Positions 7,529 to 16,352 of a stretch of DNA of 64,000 nt are shown here, in pieces. Both the position numbers and the translations under genes were made by a program. Under the pieces are notes generated by a model. It was not told where the DNA came from and did not search any database. It worked only from the letters and a program-made list of their open reading frames with translations. Within the stretch, counting starts at the first letter, position 1; every line of letters starts with the position of its first letter. The stretch comes from Bacteroidales bacterium (GTDB lineage: Bacteria; Bacteroidota; Bacteroidia; Bacteroidales; F082), in the NCBI GenBank assembly GCA_024400425.1, contig JAKSMV010000004.1:1-64000 (forward strand), in the 5' to 3' direction.

Positions 7529-8446
7529 CTATCTGAAGAACTCCTTGAGTTCCGCTTCCTTCATATTCCGGAAGCCACATTCATTGACGACCTGACCGTT
7601 ATCCAAAAAGACGATGGTCGGGAAAACGCCATCGCTGATTTTCAGGAAACGGACCACGTCATCGTAAAGTACGCTTTGGTAGCGCACTGATTCCGACTTT
7701 TCATAAAAGCCATCGACACCTTCTTCTGAACCGATGAAGACAAAAGCAATGTTCTCCGCTGGGAAACCATAATACTGCTGCATTAGCGAAAGCTTGCGGG
7801 CCGACATTTGGCAGAACTCGCAGCCAGTCGAAAAGAGTCCAACTACATGCTTGCCTTGCAAAAGACCTAAAGTATCTAATGGGCTGTCGTTAATGGCTTC
7901 ATAGAACAATTCCTCATTCAGATTGTGTTCAGGATCATAGTTTGGCGTGTAATTGTCAGGCGGAGATACCACAAAAACTGCCACGCTTGTTACCACAGCC
8001 ACAACTACCAAGGCAAGCCAATCGCGCTTGAAGCGCCAACCTTCATTCTTGTAAACCAAAACAAAAAGGCCAAGCAAGACAATGTTTTTGACGATGCTTT
8101 GCCAGGGATTGAACTGCAAGATGTCGCCAAAGCAATGGCAGCTGTCGGTTCGGCCAAGAAAAAGAGCATAGAATAGCAATAAGGTATAGCCGCCCAACAT
8201 GGCTACACTTCCCCACCACATCAGTTTATGAAAACAATTAGATACCAGACCGATGCCTAAAACCAATTCGGCAATGATGGCTGCACGCGCCACAAGAAAC
8301 GAGAAATTGAGGCTGAAGAAATGGTAGCTATAGATATAGATTTCAAATCTGTCCATGCCAATCACTTTCATGATGGCCGAGAAAATGAACACAAGTCCCA
8401 AGACGGCCTGCAAGGCATACGGAGCTATTTTCCTAACTTTTTCCAT
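7529..8446 (-). CDS. MauE/DoxX-like membrane protein fused to a thioredoxin-like domain
   Basis: 305 residues from the ATG at 8446. Residues 1-165 hold about five membrane segments of the MauE/DoxX-like kind, with a vicinal CHC motif (Cys103, Cys105 in DSCHCFGD) after the fourth. The rest is a thioredoxin-like fold facing the periplasm with a CEFC pair (209-212), followed by VFPTIVFLDNG, the cis-Pro loop. The pairing suggests a membrane redox module that passes electrons between quinone or thiols and periplasmic disulfides; the partner is unknown. A longer frame from a TTG at 8479 overlaps the promoter and terminator and is rejected. The -7 box ends only 4 nt before the ATG, so the mRNA is probably leaderless. 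Confidence 0.8.
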   Translation of the reverse strand: MEKVRKIAPYALQAVLGLVFIFSAIMKVIGMDRFEIYIYSYHFFSLNFSFLVARAAIIAELVLGIGLVSNCFHKLMWWGSVAMLGGYTLLLFYALFLGRTDSCHCFGDILQFNPWQSIVKNIVLLGLFVLVYKNEGWRFKRDWLALVVVAVVTSVAVFVVSPPDNYTPNYDPEHNLNEELFYEAINDSPLDTLGLLQGKHVVGLFSTGCEFCQMSARKLSLMQQYYGFPAENIAFVFIGSEEGVDGFYEKSESVRYQSVLYDDVVRFLKISDGVFPTIVFLDNGQVVNECGFRNMKEAELKEFFR

Positions 8447-8449
8447 ACC

Positions 8450-8479
8450 GCAAAGGTAAACAAAAAGGCGCACATCCAA
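8450..8479 (-). promoter_or_regulatory. Promoter of the MauE-thioredoxin gene, overlapping the upstream terminator
   Basis: On the minus strand TTG (8479-8477) and TACCTTTGC (8458-8450) are 18 nt apart. The -33 box lies in the loop of the terminator hairpin at 8490-8467, and the -7 box is 4 nt from the ATG. Confidence 0.6.
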
Positions 8480-8490
8480 TGACGTGCGCC
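8462..8490 (-). terminator. Terminator of the small lipoprotein gene
   Basis: Minus strand GGCGCAC - 10 nt - GTGCGCC followed by TTTTT. It ends transcription from the 8515-8712 gene. Confidence 0.8.
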
Positions 8491-8514
8491 ATAATTCAGG
8501 ATAGTCTAATCAGA

Positions 8515-8712
8515 TTAGATTTTCTCACATTCGGTGATAACAACGCCGCCAACGACGGTGTTCTTGTCGCTGCAACTGCCTTCATTGATTTCAAAGCTTG
8601 GTCCCCAGATGGTGGTGCCAGCAGCTCTGCAATGACAAGTCTTAGTCTTTGAACAAGAAGAGAAGCAACCGAGAGCTGCCACGATAGCGATAGCTAAAAA
8701 TACTTTTTTCAT
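8515..8712 (-). CDS. Small cysteine-containing lipoprotein A
   Basis: 65 residues. The signal peptide ends in a lipobox (FSSCSK), so the protein is a lipid-anchored peptide of about 45 residues. The mature part has a CHC motif directly after the anchor (KTKTCHCRA), then a GSCSDK and a final TECEK. The same order of cysteines occurs in the 106-residue lipoprotein encoded just upstream, so the two are likely paralogues. No known family was recognised. It is followed by a strong terminator and is separated from its neighbour by 50 nt, so both may share a transcript. Confidence 0.75.
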   Translation of the reverse strand: MKKVFLAIAIVAALGCFSSCSKTKTCHCRAAGTTIWGPSFEINEGSCSDKNTVVGGVVITECEKI

Positions 8713-8762
8713 TTTTCGAATTGTTATGTTGATAAATAATTAAGATGAATCTAGATAAGGTA

Positions 8763-9083
8763 TCAAGGCTTGCCGTGACCGCCATTGTTATTGTTGTTAT
8801 GATTGTTATTGTTGCCGAAGATATCGTCCCACCAATGGTGCTCGACTCCGGTCACTTCCGATTCGGAAACCTCGTTACAGGTAACCTGGCCCCAACCCTG
8901 TATTTCCTTCGACTTTTCGGCGCACGACTCACGGCCATCTTCAATGAGATAATACTCATCGGGTTGACCAACTTCCACGACTTCCTCATTGATGATGGTG
9001 GTGCATTTGCAATAACGAGTCTTGTGGCACGACGAAAGGCCAACTAGCGCCATAGCCAGCAATATGACAAAATATTTCTTCAT
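8763..9083 (-). CDS. Small cysteine-containing lipoprotein B with His/Asn-rich tail
   Basis: 106 residues, lipobox LVGLSSCHK. After the anchor comes KTRYCKCTT, then GRESCAEK and VTCNEV, matching the cysteine order of lipoprotein A. The C-terminal 25 residues are a low-complexity run with HHWWDD followed by Asn, His and Gly residues, which could bind a metal. Function is unknown. A plus-strand frame of 100 codons covers the same DNA but has no supporting features. Confidence 0.75.
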   Translation of the reverse strand: MKKYFVILLAMALVGLSSCHKTRYCKCTTIINEEVVEVGQPDEYYLIEDGRESCAEKSKEIQGWGQVTCNEVSESEVTGVEHHWWDDIFGNNNNHNNNNNGGHGKP

Positions 9084-9251
9084 TTTCTTTCTATATCAGT
9101 CTGCAAAAATACGAATTTAATTTACACAACGACAAAAAGACTGATTCAGTATCCAAACTCGCAAATAAAATGCAAACAACCCAATCGGAATTTTTTCTTT
9201 GATTATTTGGTTCACACTACTTAAATTTGCAGCGTCAAAAACACCGCGAAC

Positions 9252-9971
9252 ATGGAAAAAGGAATTTGCACACAATCGGCCATCGCCATCAGAAAAGAAC
9301 CTTTTCATTCGTCAGAGATGGTCAGCCAATTGCTCTACAACGAGTTATATACAAAATTAGACGAAGCCAACGGATGGACGCTCATCCGCACCGAACACGA
9401 CCAATACGAAGGTTGGATTTGGACGAAACAACACCATGCCATCAGCGAAGAGGAATTCGAGCGGCTAAAAGCCTGCAAAACACATCTAACCGCCAAGCCA
9501 ATCATAGAATTGGAAGGCAAGTGGCTCACTTTGGGCACTCCACTCTACGAGCCACATGCCGACGCAATGGCAATGCCTTCAGCCTTTGACCCACAACTGA
9601 TGATTGAAAACGCCAAGAAACTCTTGGGCGTTCCTTACCTTTGGGGCGGTCGCACAGTGATGGGCATCGACTGTTCGGGCTTCGTACAGATTTGCGCCCG
9701 CAGTGCAGGTCTAATCCTCCCTCGCGACGCCTCGCAGCAAGCCCAATGCGGCGAGGTGGTGTATTTCCTCCAAGAGACGCAACCCGGCGACCTCACCTTC
9801 TTCGGCAACGACGAGGGACGCATCACCCATGTGGGCATCCTCATCGGCGACGAACAAATCATCCACGCCTCCGGCAAGGTCCGCATCGACTACCTCGACC
9901 AGACAGGCATATTTAATAAGGAGACCGGGATGCACACGCATCAGTTGGTTGGAATCAAGAGGATAAACTAA
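9252..9971 (+). CDS. NlpC/P60 cysteine peptidase with N-terminal SH3-like domains
   Basis: 239 residues and no signal peptide. The C-terminal NlpC/P60 domain starts near residue 117 and shows YLWGGRTVMGIDCSGF with catalytic Cys141, THVGILIG with His193 and IIHASGKVRID with His205 as the third polar residue. The N-terminal 110 residues (IRKEPFHSSEMVSQLLYNE, W-T-L-I-R, GWIW) look like two bacterial SH3 modules. This is the layout of gamma-D-glutamyl-L-diamino acid endopeptidases (YkfC type) that recycle murein peptides in the cytoplasm. The promoter is TTTG 9198-9201 plus TAAATTTG 9222-9229. Confidence 0.9.
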   Translation: MEKGICTQSAIAIRKEPFHSSEMVSQLLYNELYTKLDEANGWTLIRTEHDQYEGWIWTKQHHAISEEEFERLKACKTHLTAKPIIELEGKWLTLGTPLYEPHADAMAMPSAFDPQLMIENAKKLLGVPYLWGGRTVMGIDCSGFVQICARSAGLILPRDASQQAQCGEVVYFLQETQPGDLTFFGNDEGRITHVGILIGDEQIIHASGKVRIDYLDQTGIFNKETGMHTHQLVGIKRIN

Positions 9972-10116
9972 CGATTTTCTTCGCTTGCAAAAGACACAAA
10001 GTCAGAAAAAACATCATTTTTTTGTCATAGTTCAAAATAAGCATTATCTTTGCGAAAAATTTTCGCGAGGAAGATCCTTTTCAGGATCAACGACTATAAT
10101 ACAAAATAACATCAAG

Positions 10117-10608
10117 ATGAAAAAAGCATTCTTCATTCTTCTATTCCTATCAGCATACCTTCCAGCATTATTCTCACAATCACAGAATGATTCTATTTTT
10201 TCAGAAAAAGTCTTTTTGGGACACAAATACTACACAAAAGCCGGGGATTTGACCCAAAAACAAGTTCATGAAATTGTTTCAAGTGACTGGAATACTGAAA
10301 AGCAATTAAATTGGGCTGAGTTTGACGATATTTGTTCCAACGCATTTTGTTTTGTTGGTGGCTTTACAATAGGCTATACCATCGGGAGTGCTATTATTAG
10401 TGGCACATTTCAAAAACCATACTATTACGTATGTGCTTTTGGAGTGGGTTGCATTGTCATGGGTGGGGTCTTCTCCAAATTGAGCGACAATCACCTAATG
10501 AATGCAGTTGGCATCTACAACACCAACATTGGGAACACGGCAAGGGGGGATATAAGTTTGAATTTCGGGCTAACTCCAGGTGGTGTCGGACTGACACTTA
10601 GTTTTTAG
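10117..10608 (+). CDS. Secreted protein of unknown function
   Basis: 163 residues from the ATG at 10117. A signal peptide (MKKAFFILLFLSAYLPALFSQ) is followed by a short soluble part and then two hydrophobic, glycine-rich segments (about 85-105 and 110-130) with a conserved-looking NAVGIYN and a strand-like end ISLNFGLTPGGVGLTLSF that could close at the outer membrane. No family was recognised. The longer frame starting at 9985 includes the TATCTTTGC -7 box at 10045-10053 (TTTG at 10021-10024), so it is not the true start. Confidence 0.7.
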   Translation: MKKAFFILLFLSAYLPALFSQSQNDSIFSEKVFLGHKYYTKAGDLTQKQVHEIVSSDWNTEKQLNWAEFDDICSNAFCFVGGFTIGYTIGSAIISGTFQKPYYYVCAFGVGCIVMGGVFSKLSDNHLMNAVGIYNTNIGNTARGDISLNFGLTPGGVGLTLSF

Positions 10609-10689
10609 TATTTCGAACTCAATTTATTTTCAATAACAAAAATATACTATATTTGCACTTCATTATTTATTAATTAATAAAAGACTACA

Positions 10690-11430
10690 ATGAGAAAAAA
10701 ATTACTCTTTACTATGGTTCTTGCAGCAATTCTTTCCTTGACTTCATGCAAAAAAGATCCTGCCCAAAACAAAATAATCTTTGGAGATAGTTCAAGGATG
10801 GCGGTAACTAAATACGAAGCAAATCAATACCAAAGTGACAATTTTGGACAATGGTATTATTCCATCGACCTTAACCATGACGGAACTGACGACGTTCAAT
10901 TCTTCATGGAAGACATTGGTTCCGCAGGACTCGGACACGAACTCGTTCACACACTCAAATGCTTGAATGAGAATGTTGAATTGTTGGGAGAAACCATCAT
11001 CCAAAACAAATACTACCATGTAGATTCCACGTTCCACACCGAAGACAGTATCTCTTGGGTGGTTGGCGTGTATCAAACCTATAGTTGCGAACAAATGGAT
11101 GAGGCAGACTCGATTGTTAGCACAACTGAAAAGTTCTTGTTATCTGCCAATGACGCCAACGAGAGTTTCGATGCTGCCGATTCCTTCATGAGCACCAACG
11201 TCATAATAAAGAACCGTTCTTATTTCTATCCCATGGGCACTGAGCAAATCGGCAACATCTTATATCATTATCAACTCGAATACTTAAACAACTGCGACAT
11301 TTTTCCGATGGACGAAGAAAAGTACATCGGTTTCCGAATCAATAATGGCAACAAGACTCGCTTAGGATGGATGAAAATCATCCTTAACGAAGACAAAGTC
11401 CAACTATTAGAAACTGCAATGCAAAAATAA
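10690..11430 (+). CDS. Lipoprotein of unknown function
   Basis: 246 residues with a lipobox at LSLTSCKKD (Cys20). The mature domain has a single DLNHDGTDD loop, an EF-hand or FG-GAP-like calcium site, near residue 62 and ends with a GFRINNGNKTRLGWMKI strand. This pattern is seen in many Bacteroidota lipoproteins without known function. The preceding gene ends 81 nt upstream; the sequence between is A/T-rich with TATATTTGC at about 10648-10656 as a possible -7 box. Confidence 0.75.
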   Translation: MRKKLLFTMVLAAILSLTSCKKDPAQNKIIFGDSSRMAVTKYEANQYQSDNFGQWYYSIDLNHDGTDDVQFFMEDIGSAGLGHELVHTLKCLNENVELLGETIIQNKYYHVDSTFHTEDSISWVVGVYQTYSCEQMDEADSIVSTTEKFLLSANDANESFDAADSFMSTNVIIKNRSYFYPMGTEQIGNILYHYQLEYLNNCDIFPMDEEKYIGFRINNGNKTRLGWMKIILNEDKVQLLETAMQK

Positions 11431-11466
11431 CATTGGATAAAATCTTAAATCTTTAAATCACACATA

Positions 11467-13098
11467 ATGAACAACGCACTGATCACATTTGCCAAGCCTG
11501 CGAATGAACCCGTAAAGGCTTACAAGCCAGGAAGTCCTGAACGCATCGAACTTCAGAAGGAACTTGAACGTCAATCGAACGAAATCGTCGAAATCCCAGC
11601 CATCATCGGTGGCAAGGAAGTACGCACCGGCGACATGGGCGAAGTGGTGATGCCACACGACCATAAGCACGTCATCGCCCGTTACCACAAGGTCGGCGAG
11701 AAGGAAGTGCAGATGGCTATCGACGCCGCACAAGCCGCCAAGAAGGAATGGGAAAACACACCTTGGGACGAACGCGCTGCCATCATGGCCCGCATCGGCG
11801 AAATGCTCGCTACCAAATATCGCGCCCGCATCAACGCTGCCACCATGCTCGGCCAGTCGAAGAACTGCTTCCAAGCCGAAATCGACTCAGCCTGCGAAAC
11901 CATCGACTTCTTCCGTTACAACAACTACTATGCAAGCAAACTCTACGCCGAGCAGCCTGCATCGGCCAACGACCAGTTGAACCGCACCGAATACCGTCCT
12001 CTCGAAGGATTCGTGTTCGCCATCACTCCTTTCAACTTCACTTCCATCGCTTCGAACCTGAACATGACTCCAGCCTTGATGGGTAACACCACCATCTGGA
12101 AGCCATCCACCACCGCCCTGCTGTCGAACTATACCGACATGCGCATCTTCATGGAAGCCGGTCTGCCTGCAGGCGTCGTCAACTTCCTGCCAGGCAAGGG
12201 TAGCCTCATCAGTGGCGTGGCTCTGAAAGACAAGAACTTCAACGCCATCCACTTCACCGGAAGCACTGGCACCTTCAAGAGCTTGTGGAAGACCACTGGT
12301 CAAAATCTCGACCTCTACAAGGCTTATCCTCGTCTGGTTGGTGAAACCGGCGGTAAGGACTTCATCTTCGTCCACAACTCAGCCGACCCACAAGAAGTTG
12401 CCGTGGCTATCGTCCGCGGTGCCTTCGAATTCCAAGGCCAGAAGTGCTCAGCCGCTTCACGCGCCTACATCCCAGCTTCGATGTGGAACGACGTGAAGAA
12501 CCGCGTTGGCGACATGATGAGCACCATTAAGATGGGCGACGTGAAGGACTTCTCCAACTACGTCAACGCCGTCATCGACGAAGCCTCATTCGACAACTGC
12601 AAGGGCTACATCGACCGCGCACAAGCATCAGCTGACGCTGAAATCGTGTTCGGTGGTCACTGCGACAAGACCGTCGGCTACTTCGTCGAGCCTACCGTCA
12701 TCCTCGCCAAGACGCCTAAATACGAAAGCATGGTGGAAGAAATCTTCGGACCTATCATCACCATCTACGTCTATGACGACAACAAGTTTGAAGAAACCCT
12801 CGACCTCTGCGACCAATCATCACCATACGCTCTCACCGGTGCCTTCTTCGGCAACTGCCTCAAGGCTCAAAAGATTGCCAACGACAAGCTGCGTCACGCT
12901 GCCGGCAACTACTACGTCAACGACAAGCCCACTGGCGCTGTTGTCGGTATGCAGCCATTCGGCGGCGCACGCGCATCAGGCACCAACGACAAGGCTGGCG
13001 GTCTGTGGAACCTCATCCGCTGGACCAGCCCACGCGCCATCAAGAACACCTTCGTTCCTGCTGCCGCCTACGGCTATCCTTTCCTTGCTCAGGAATGA
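11467..13098 (+). CDS. pruA: L-glutamate gamma-semialdehyde (1-pyrroline-5-carboxylate) dehydrogenase
   Basis: 543 residues, the usual length of the stand-alone enzyme that oxidises P5C/glutamate semialdehyde to glutamate with NAD+, the last step of proline (and part of arginine) breakdown. The general base Glu293 lies in VGETGGKD, the nucleophile Cys327 in GQKCSAASR, and the coenzyme-binding ITPFNFTSI, WKPS and FTGSTGTF blocks are present. The end MQPFGGARASGTNDKAGG and FLAQE is typical. A strong terminator follows. No proline dehydrogenase is next to it. Confidence 0.95.
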   Translation: MNNALITFAKPANEPVKAYKPGSPERIELQKELERQSNEIVEIPAIIGGKEVRTGDMGEVVMPHDHKHVIARYHKVGEKEVQMAIDAAQAAKKEWENTPWDERAAIMARIGEMLATKYRARINAATMLGQSKNCFQAEIDSACETIDFFRYNNYYASKLYAEQPASANDQLNRTEYRPLEGFVFAITPFNFTSIASNLNMTPALMGNTTIWKPSTTALLSNYTDMRIFMEAGLPAGVVNFLPGKGSLISGVALKDKNFNAIHFTGSTGTFKSLWKTTGQNLDLYKAYPRLVGETGGKDFIFVHNSADPQEVAVAIVRGAFEFQGQKCSAASRAYIPASMWNDVKNRVGDMMSTIKMGDVKDFSNYVNAVIDEASFDNCKGYIDRAQASADAEIVFGGHCDKTVGYFVEPTVILAKTPKYESMVEEIFGPIITIYVYDDNKFEETLDLCDQSSPYALTGAFFGNCLKAQKIANDKLRHAAGNYYVNDKPTGAVVGMQPFGGARASGTNDKAGGLWNLIRWTSPRAIKNTFVPAAAYGYPFLAQE

Positions 13099-13121
13099 TA
13101 AACTAAACGATATTCGAATCG

Positions 13122-13156
13122 AAAGGCTGCGCCAGACTTGGCGTAGCCTTTTTTTT
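13122..13156 (+). terminator. Terminator after pruA
   Basis: AAGGCTGCGCCA-GAC-TTGGCGTAGCCTT followed by T residues; 24 nt after the pruA stop. Confidence 0.88.
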
Positions 13157-13261
13157 GCTTTAATAGAGACGCAGCAACTACCTTTATACAATCCAAAACG
13201 GAACATTTTCAAACGAACAAAAAGTGAAAAAAACTCTATTTTTTGGACAGGAAAAAGTCAT

Positions 13262-13373
13262 TAAAACGGCCTATTTTTTGTCACTATATTGCCCGACAAA
13301 CATCCCAAATCATTCGAATTTCGTCCCTAAAATCGCCACTTTCGTCCCAAAACGGCTATTTTAGTCACTTTTT
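13262..13373. repeat. Imperfect direct repeats upstream of the acyl-CoA synthetase
   Basis: AAAACGGCCTATTTTTTGTC at 13262-13281 and AAAACGGCTATTTTAGTCAC at about 13350-13369 are near copies. Between them TTCGTCCCTAAAATCGCCAC is partly echoed by TTTCGTCCCAAAACGGC. The 350-nt gap otherwise holds the pruA terminator and presumably the promoter of the next gene; no gene is seen. Confidence 0.45.
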
Positions 13374-13448
13374 CGGCTTGGCAGGCACATTCTTATTTTG
13401 CTCCACAAAAAACACCGTTTCTTTGCATCGTTTTCAAAACCTAAAACT

Positions 13449-15221
13449 ATGCAAAAAGAAACAAGAATTTTCGACCTGCTCGACAACTATCGCGAAAAAT
13501 GGCCCACTCAAGATGTCGCACTAGCCAGCAAGCAAGATGGCGAATGGAAGAAATACAGTCCATTTGAATACCACAGACTAGTGACGAACGTAAGCTACGC
13601 CCTCATCGAATTAGGCATACAACCCAACGACAAGGTCGCCATCATCAGCGGCAACCGTCCCGAGTGGAACATCATGGACATGGCCATCATGCAAGTGGGA
13701 GCCATAACGGTGCCCATCTACCCCACCATCAGCCAAGACGACTACCTATTTATATTAAGCAACTGCGAAGCACACTTCGTCATCCTTGAAGGTGTTGCCG
13801 TGATGAACAAAATCCAAGCCATCAAAGACCAACTACCTAATCTGGAATTTGTTTACACCATGCAAGACCGCAATGGCCTTCCGTACTTCCAGCAGCTGGT
13901 GGAAGTAGGCCAGACGCACCCTCACAAAGACGAGTTGATACAACGCAAGGCTGCCATTCAAACAACCGACTGCGCCACTATCATCTACACATCAGGCACT
14001 ACGGGCACACCGAAAGGCGTGATGCTTTCGCACAGCAACATTCTTAACCAGCTGAGCAATCTTCGCAACACACCCGACCCGAAATCGAAACTTGCTTTCA
14101 GTTTCCTGCCTCTGTGTCATGCCTACGAACGCATGCTTGTCTATCTCTACCAAGACCTTGGAATGTCAGTCTATTACGCTGAAAGTCTAGCTACCATCGC
14201 CGACGACATGCGCGAGATTCACCCAACGATGATGTCGGCCGTTCCACGACTTTTGGAAAAGATGTACGAGAAGATCATCCAATCTGGCAAAAAGAAAAAG
14301 GGACTCGAGCGCAGCATCTTCGAGTGGTCAGTGAAGCTTACCGAGCGTTACAAAATCGACCCAAGCAAACGCACCTGGCTCTATAACCTCAAACTAAAGA
14401 TTGCCGACAAACTCGTCTATTCCAAGATACGTTCCTCGTTAGGAGCCGAGCGTTTCGATGTCATTGTCTCTGGCGCCGCCTCCATCTCAAAAAAAGTGAA
14501 CAGTTTCTTCTCCGCCATCGGGATGCCTGTGTTTGAGGGTTATGGCATGACCGAAGCCTCGCCCGTCATCGCGGTTAGTGACAAGTCGAAAGGCGGACGC
14601 GAAGTAGGCACACCGGGTCGCGCCCTTCCAGGTGTCGAAGTGACGACCTCCGAAAATGGCGAAATCCTTTGCCGAGGCCATAACGTGATGATGGGGTATT
14701 ACAAGAACCCCGAACTCACCAAGGAAATCATCGATGAAGACGGTTGGTTGCACACCGGCGACCTCGGGCACATCGACGCACAAGGCCGAATCTTCATCAC
14801 TGGACGCATGAAGAGCCTCTTCAAGACCTCGATGGGCAAATACGTCAACCCAGAAATCATCGAGGAAAAGTTCATCGAGTCGGAATTCTTCGAGAATGTA
14901 GTTGTTTTCGGCGAAGGCCAGAAATTTGCAGCCGCAATCATCGTCCCCGATTTCACAGCCTTGAAAAACTGGTGCCAACAACACAAAATCGCCTTCAAGT
15001 CGCCTATAGAAGCATTGAATATCAAGGAAGTAAAAGAAAGGATTGCCGCTGAAGTGAAGAAGTATAACCGATTTTTTGGCGAGACAGAACAAATCAAGAG
15101 ATACGCCTTGGTAAGTGACGAATGGACGGTCGGCAATGGTATTCTCACCCCAACCCTCAAAGTAAAGCGCAAGGTAGTTCAAGCGCGCTACGACAGCCTC
15201 ATCACTTCCATGTTTGTATAA
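13449..15221 (+). CDS. Long-chain acyl-CoA synthetase (AMP-forming)
   Basis: 590 residues from the ATG at 13449. These enzymes activate fatty acids to acyl-AMP and then acyl-CoA. The AMP-binding P-loop is YTSGTTGTPKGV (179-190); GYGMTEASPV, the LHTGDLG aspartate block and the hinge GRMKSLFKTSMGKYVNPEIIEEKF follow in order. Length and motifs match the FadD15/long-chain group common in Bacteroidota. The in-frame start at 13398 would add 17 residues that do not fit the family. Flanked by terminators on both sides, so transcribed alone. Confidence 0.9.
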   Translation: MQKETRIFDLLDNYREKWPTQDVALASKQDGEWKKYSPFEYHRLVTNVSYALIELGIQPNDKVAIISGNRPEWNIMDMAIMQVGAITVPIYPTISQDDYLFILSNCEAHFVILEGVAVMNKIQAIKDQLPNLEFVYTMQDRNGLPYFQQLVEVGQTHPHKDELIQRKAAIQTTDCATIIYTSGTTGTPKGVMLSHSNILNQLSNLRNTPDPKSKLAFSFLPLCHAYERMLVYLYQDLGMSVYYAESLATIADDMREIHPTMMSAVPRLLEKMYEKIIQSGKKKKGLERSIFEWSVKLTERYKIDPSKRTWLYNLKLKIADKLVYSKIRSSLGAERFDVIVSGAASISKKVNSFFSAIGMPVFEGYGMTEASPVIAVSDKSKGGREVGTPGRALPGVEVTTSENGEILCRGHNVMMGYYKNPELTKEIIDEDGWLHTGDLGHIDAQGRIFITGRMKSLFKTSMGKYVNPEIIEEKFIESEFFENVVVFGEGQKFAAAIIVPDFTALKNWCQQHKIAFKSPIEALNIKEVKERIAAEVKKYNRFFGETEQIKRYALVSDEWTVGNGILTPTLKVKRKVVQARYDSLITSMFV

Positions 15222-15250
15222 AGCGACCATCATTTATCAAGTTTTCGATT

Positions 15251-15284
15251 GCGGGCGGTCCTTAGGCCGTCCGTTTTTTTTCTT
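15251..15284 (+). terminator. Terminator after the acyl-CoA synthetase
   Basis: CGGGCGGTC-CTTAG-GCCGTCCG stem followed by eight T residues. Confidence 0.85.
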
Positions 15285-15343
15285 GTAAAATGCAAAATGA
15301 AGCATCGAAATGTCTATCTTTGCACAAACTAATTCAGAAAACT

Positions 15344-16348
15344 ATGGTAAGTTATAAAGAACTGGGACTGGTGAACACCCGCGAAATGTTCGCCAAAGCA
15401 GTGAACGGCGGCTATGCCATTCCCGCATTCAACTTTAACAACATGGAACAACTCCAGGCCATCGTCATGGCTGCTGTTGAGACCAAATCGCCTGTCATTC
15501 TGCAAGTTTCGAAAGGCGCACGTAACTACGCCAACCAAACTTTGCTGCGTTATATGGCCGAAGGCGCTGTAGGTTACGCCAAGGAAATGGGCTGCGAACA
15601 TCCCGAAATCGTGCTTCACCTCGACCACGGCGATTCATTCGAACTCTGCAAGTCGTGCATTGACATGGGTTTCTCGTCCGTCATGATTGACGGTTCGGCC
15701 TTGCCATACGAAGAAAATGTAGCCTTGACCAAGAAGGTCGTGGAATATGCCCACCAATACGATGTCACCGTTGAAGGCGAACTCGGCGTTTTGGCTGGCG
15801 TTGAAGACGAAGTGGCTGCCGAAGAAAGTCATTACACCAAACCCGAAGAAGTGGTTGATTTCGTCACCAAGACCGGTTGCGACTCGCTGGCCATCAGCAT
15901 CGGCACCTCGCACGGTGCATTCAAGTTCACTCCTGAGCAATGCACTGTTGACCCAGAAACTGGTCGTCTGCTTCCTCCACCTTTGGCATTCGATGTGCTG
16001 GAAGGCGTTGAAAAACAGCTCCCTGGTTTTCCAATAGTGCTTCATGGTTCATCATCGGTTCCACAAGAAGAAGTCGATACCATCAATGCCAATGGCGGTT
16101 GCCTGAAAGCTGCTGTCGGCATTCCAGAAGAACAACTCCGCAAGGCCGCCAAGTCAGCAGTCTGCAAGATTAACATCGACTCCGACAGCCGTCTCGCCAT
16201 GACTGCCGCCATCCGCAAGACCTTGGCCGAAAAACCTGCCGAATTCGACCCACGCAAATATTTAGGTCCTGCCCGCGACAATATGAAGAAGCTCTACATT
16301 CATAAGATTGTCAACGTGTTGGGTTCCGATAATAAACTGATACACTAA
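15344..16348 (+). CDS. fba: Class II fructose-1,6-bisphosphate aldolase
   Basis: 334 residues from the ATG at 15344. It splits fructose-1,6-bisphosphate into dihydroxyacetone phosphate and glyceraldehyde-3-phosphate using a zinc ion. LHLDHGDS carries the Asp94/His95 pair, EGELGVLAGVEDEV the conserved glutamates, GTSHGAFKF and VLHGSSSVP the further zinc and phosphate ligands. A TATCTTTGC box at 15315-15323 lies after the longer in-frame start at 15290, fixing 15344. The next gene, purB, is 92 nt away across a structured spacer. Confidence 0.95.
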   Translation: MVSYKELGLVNTREMFAKAVNGGYAIPAFNFNNMEQLQAIVMAAVETKSPVILQVSKGARNYANQTLLRYMAEGAVGYAKEMGCEHPEIVLHLDHGDSFELCKSCIDMGFSSVMIDGSALPYEENVALTKKVVEYAHQYDVTVEGELGVLAGVEDEVAAEESHYTKPEEVVDFVTKTGCDSLAISIGTSHGAFKFTPEQCTVDPETGRLLPPPLAFDVLEGVEKQLPGFPIVLHGSSSVPQEEVDTINANGGCLKAAVGIPEEQLRKAAKSAVCKINIDSDSRLAMTAAIRKTLAEKPAEFDPRKYLGPARDNMKKLYIHKIVNVLGSDNKLIH

Positions 16349-16352
16349 TTTT

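Noticed and set aside
10873..10900. DLNHDGTDD as a dockerin
   Set aside because: Only one calcium-type loop is present and the rest of the protein does not fit the paired-loop dockerin layout.
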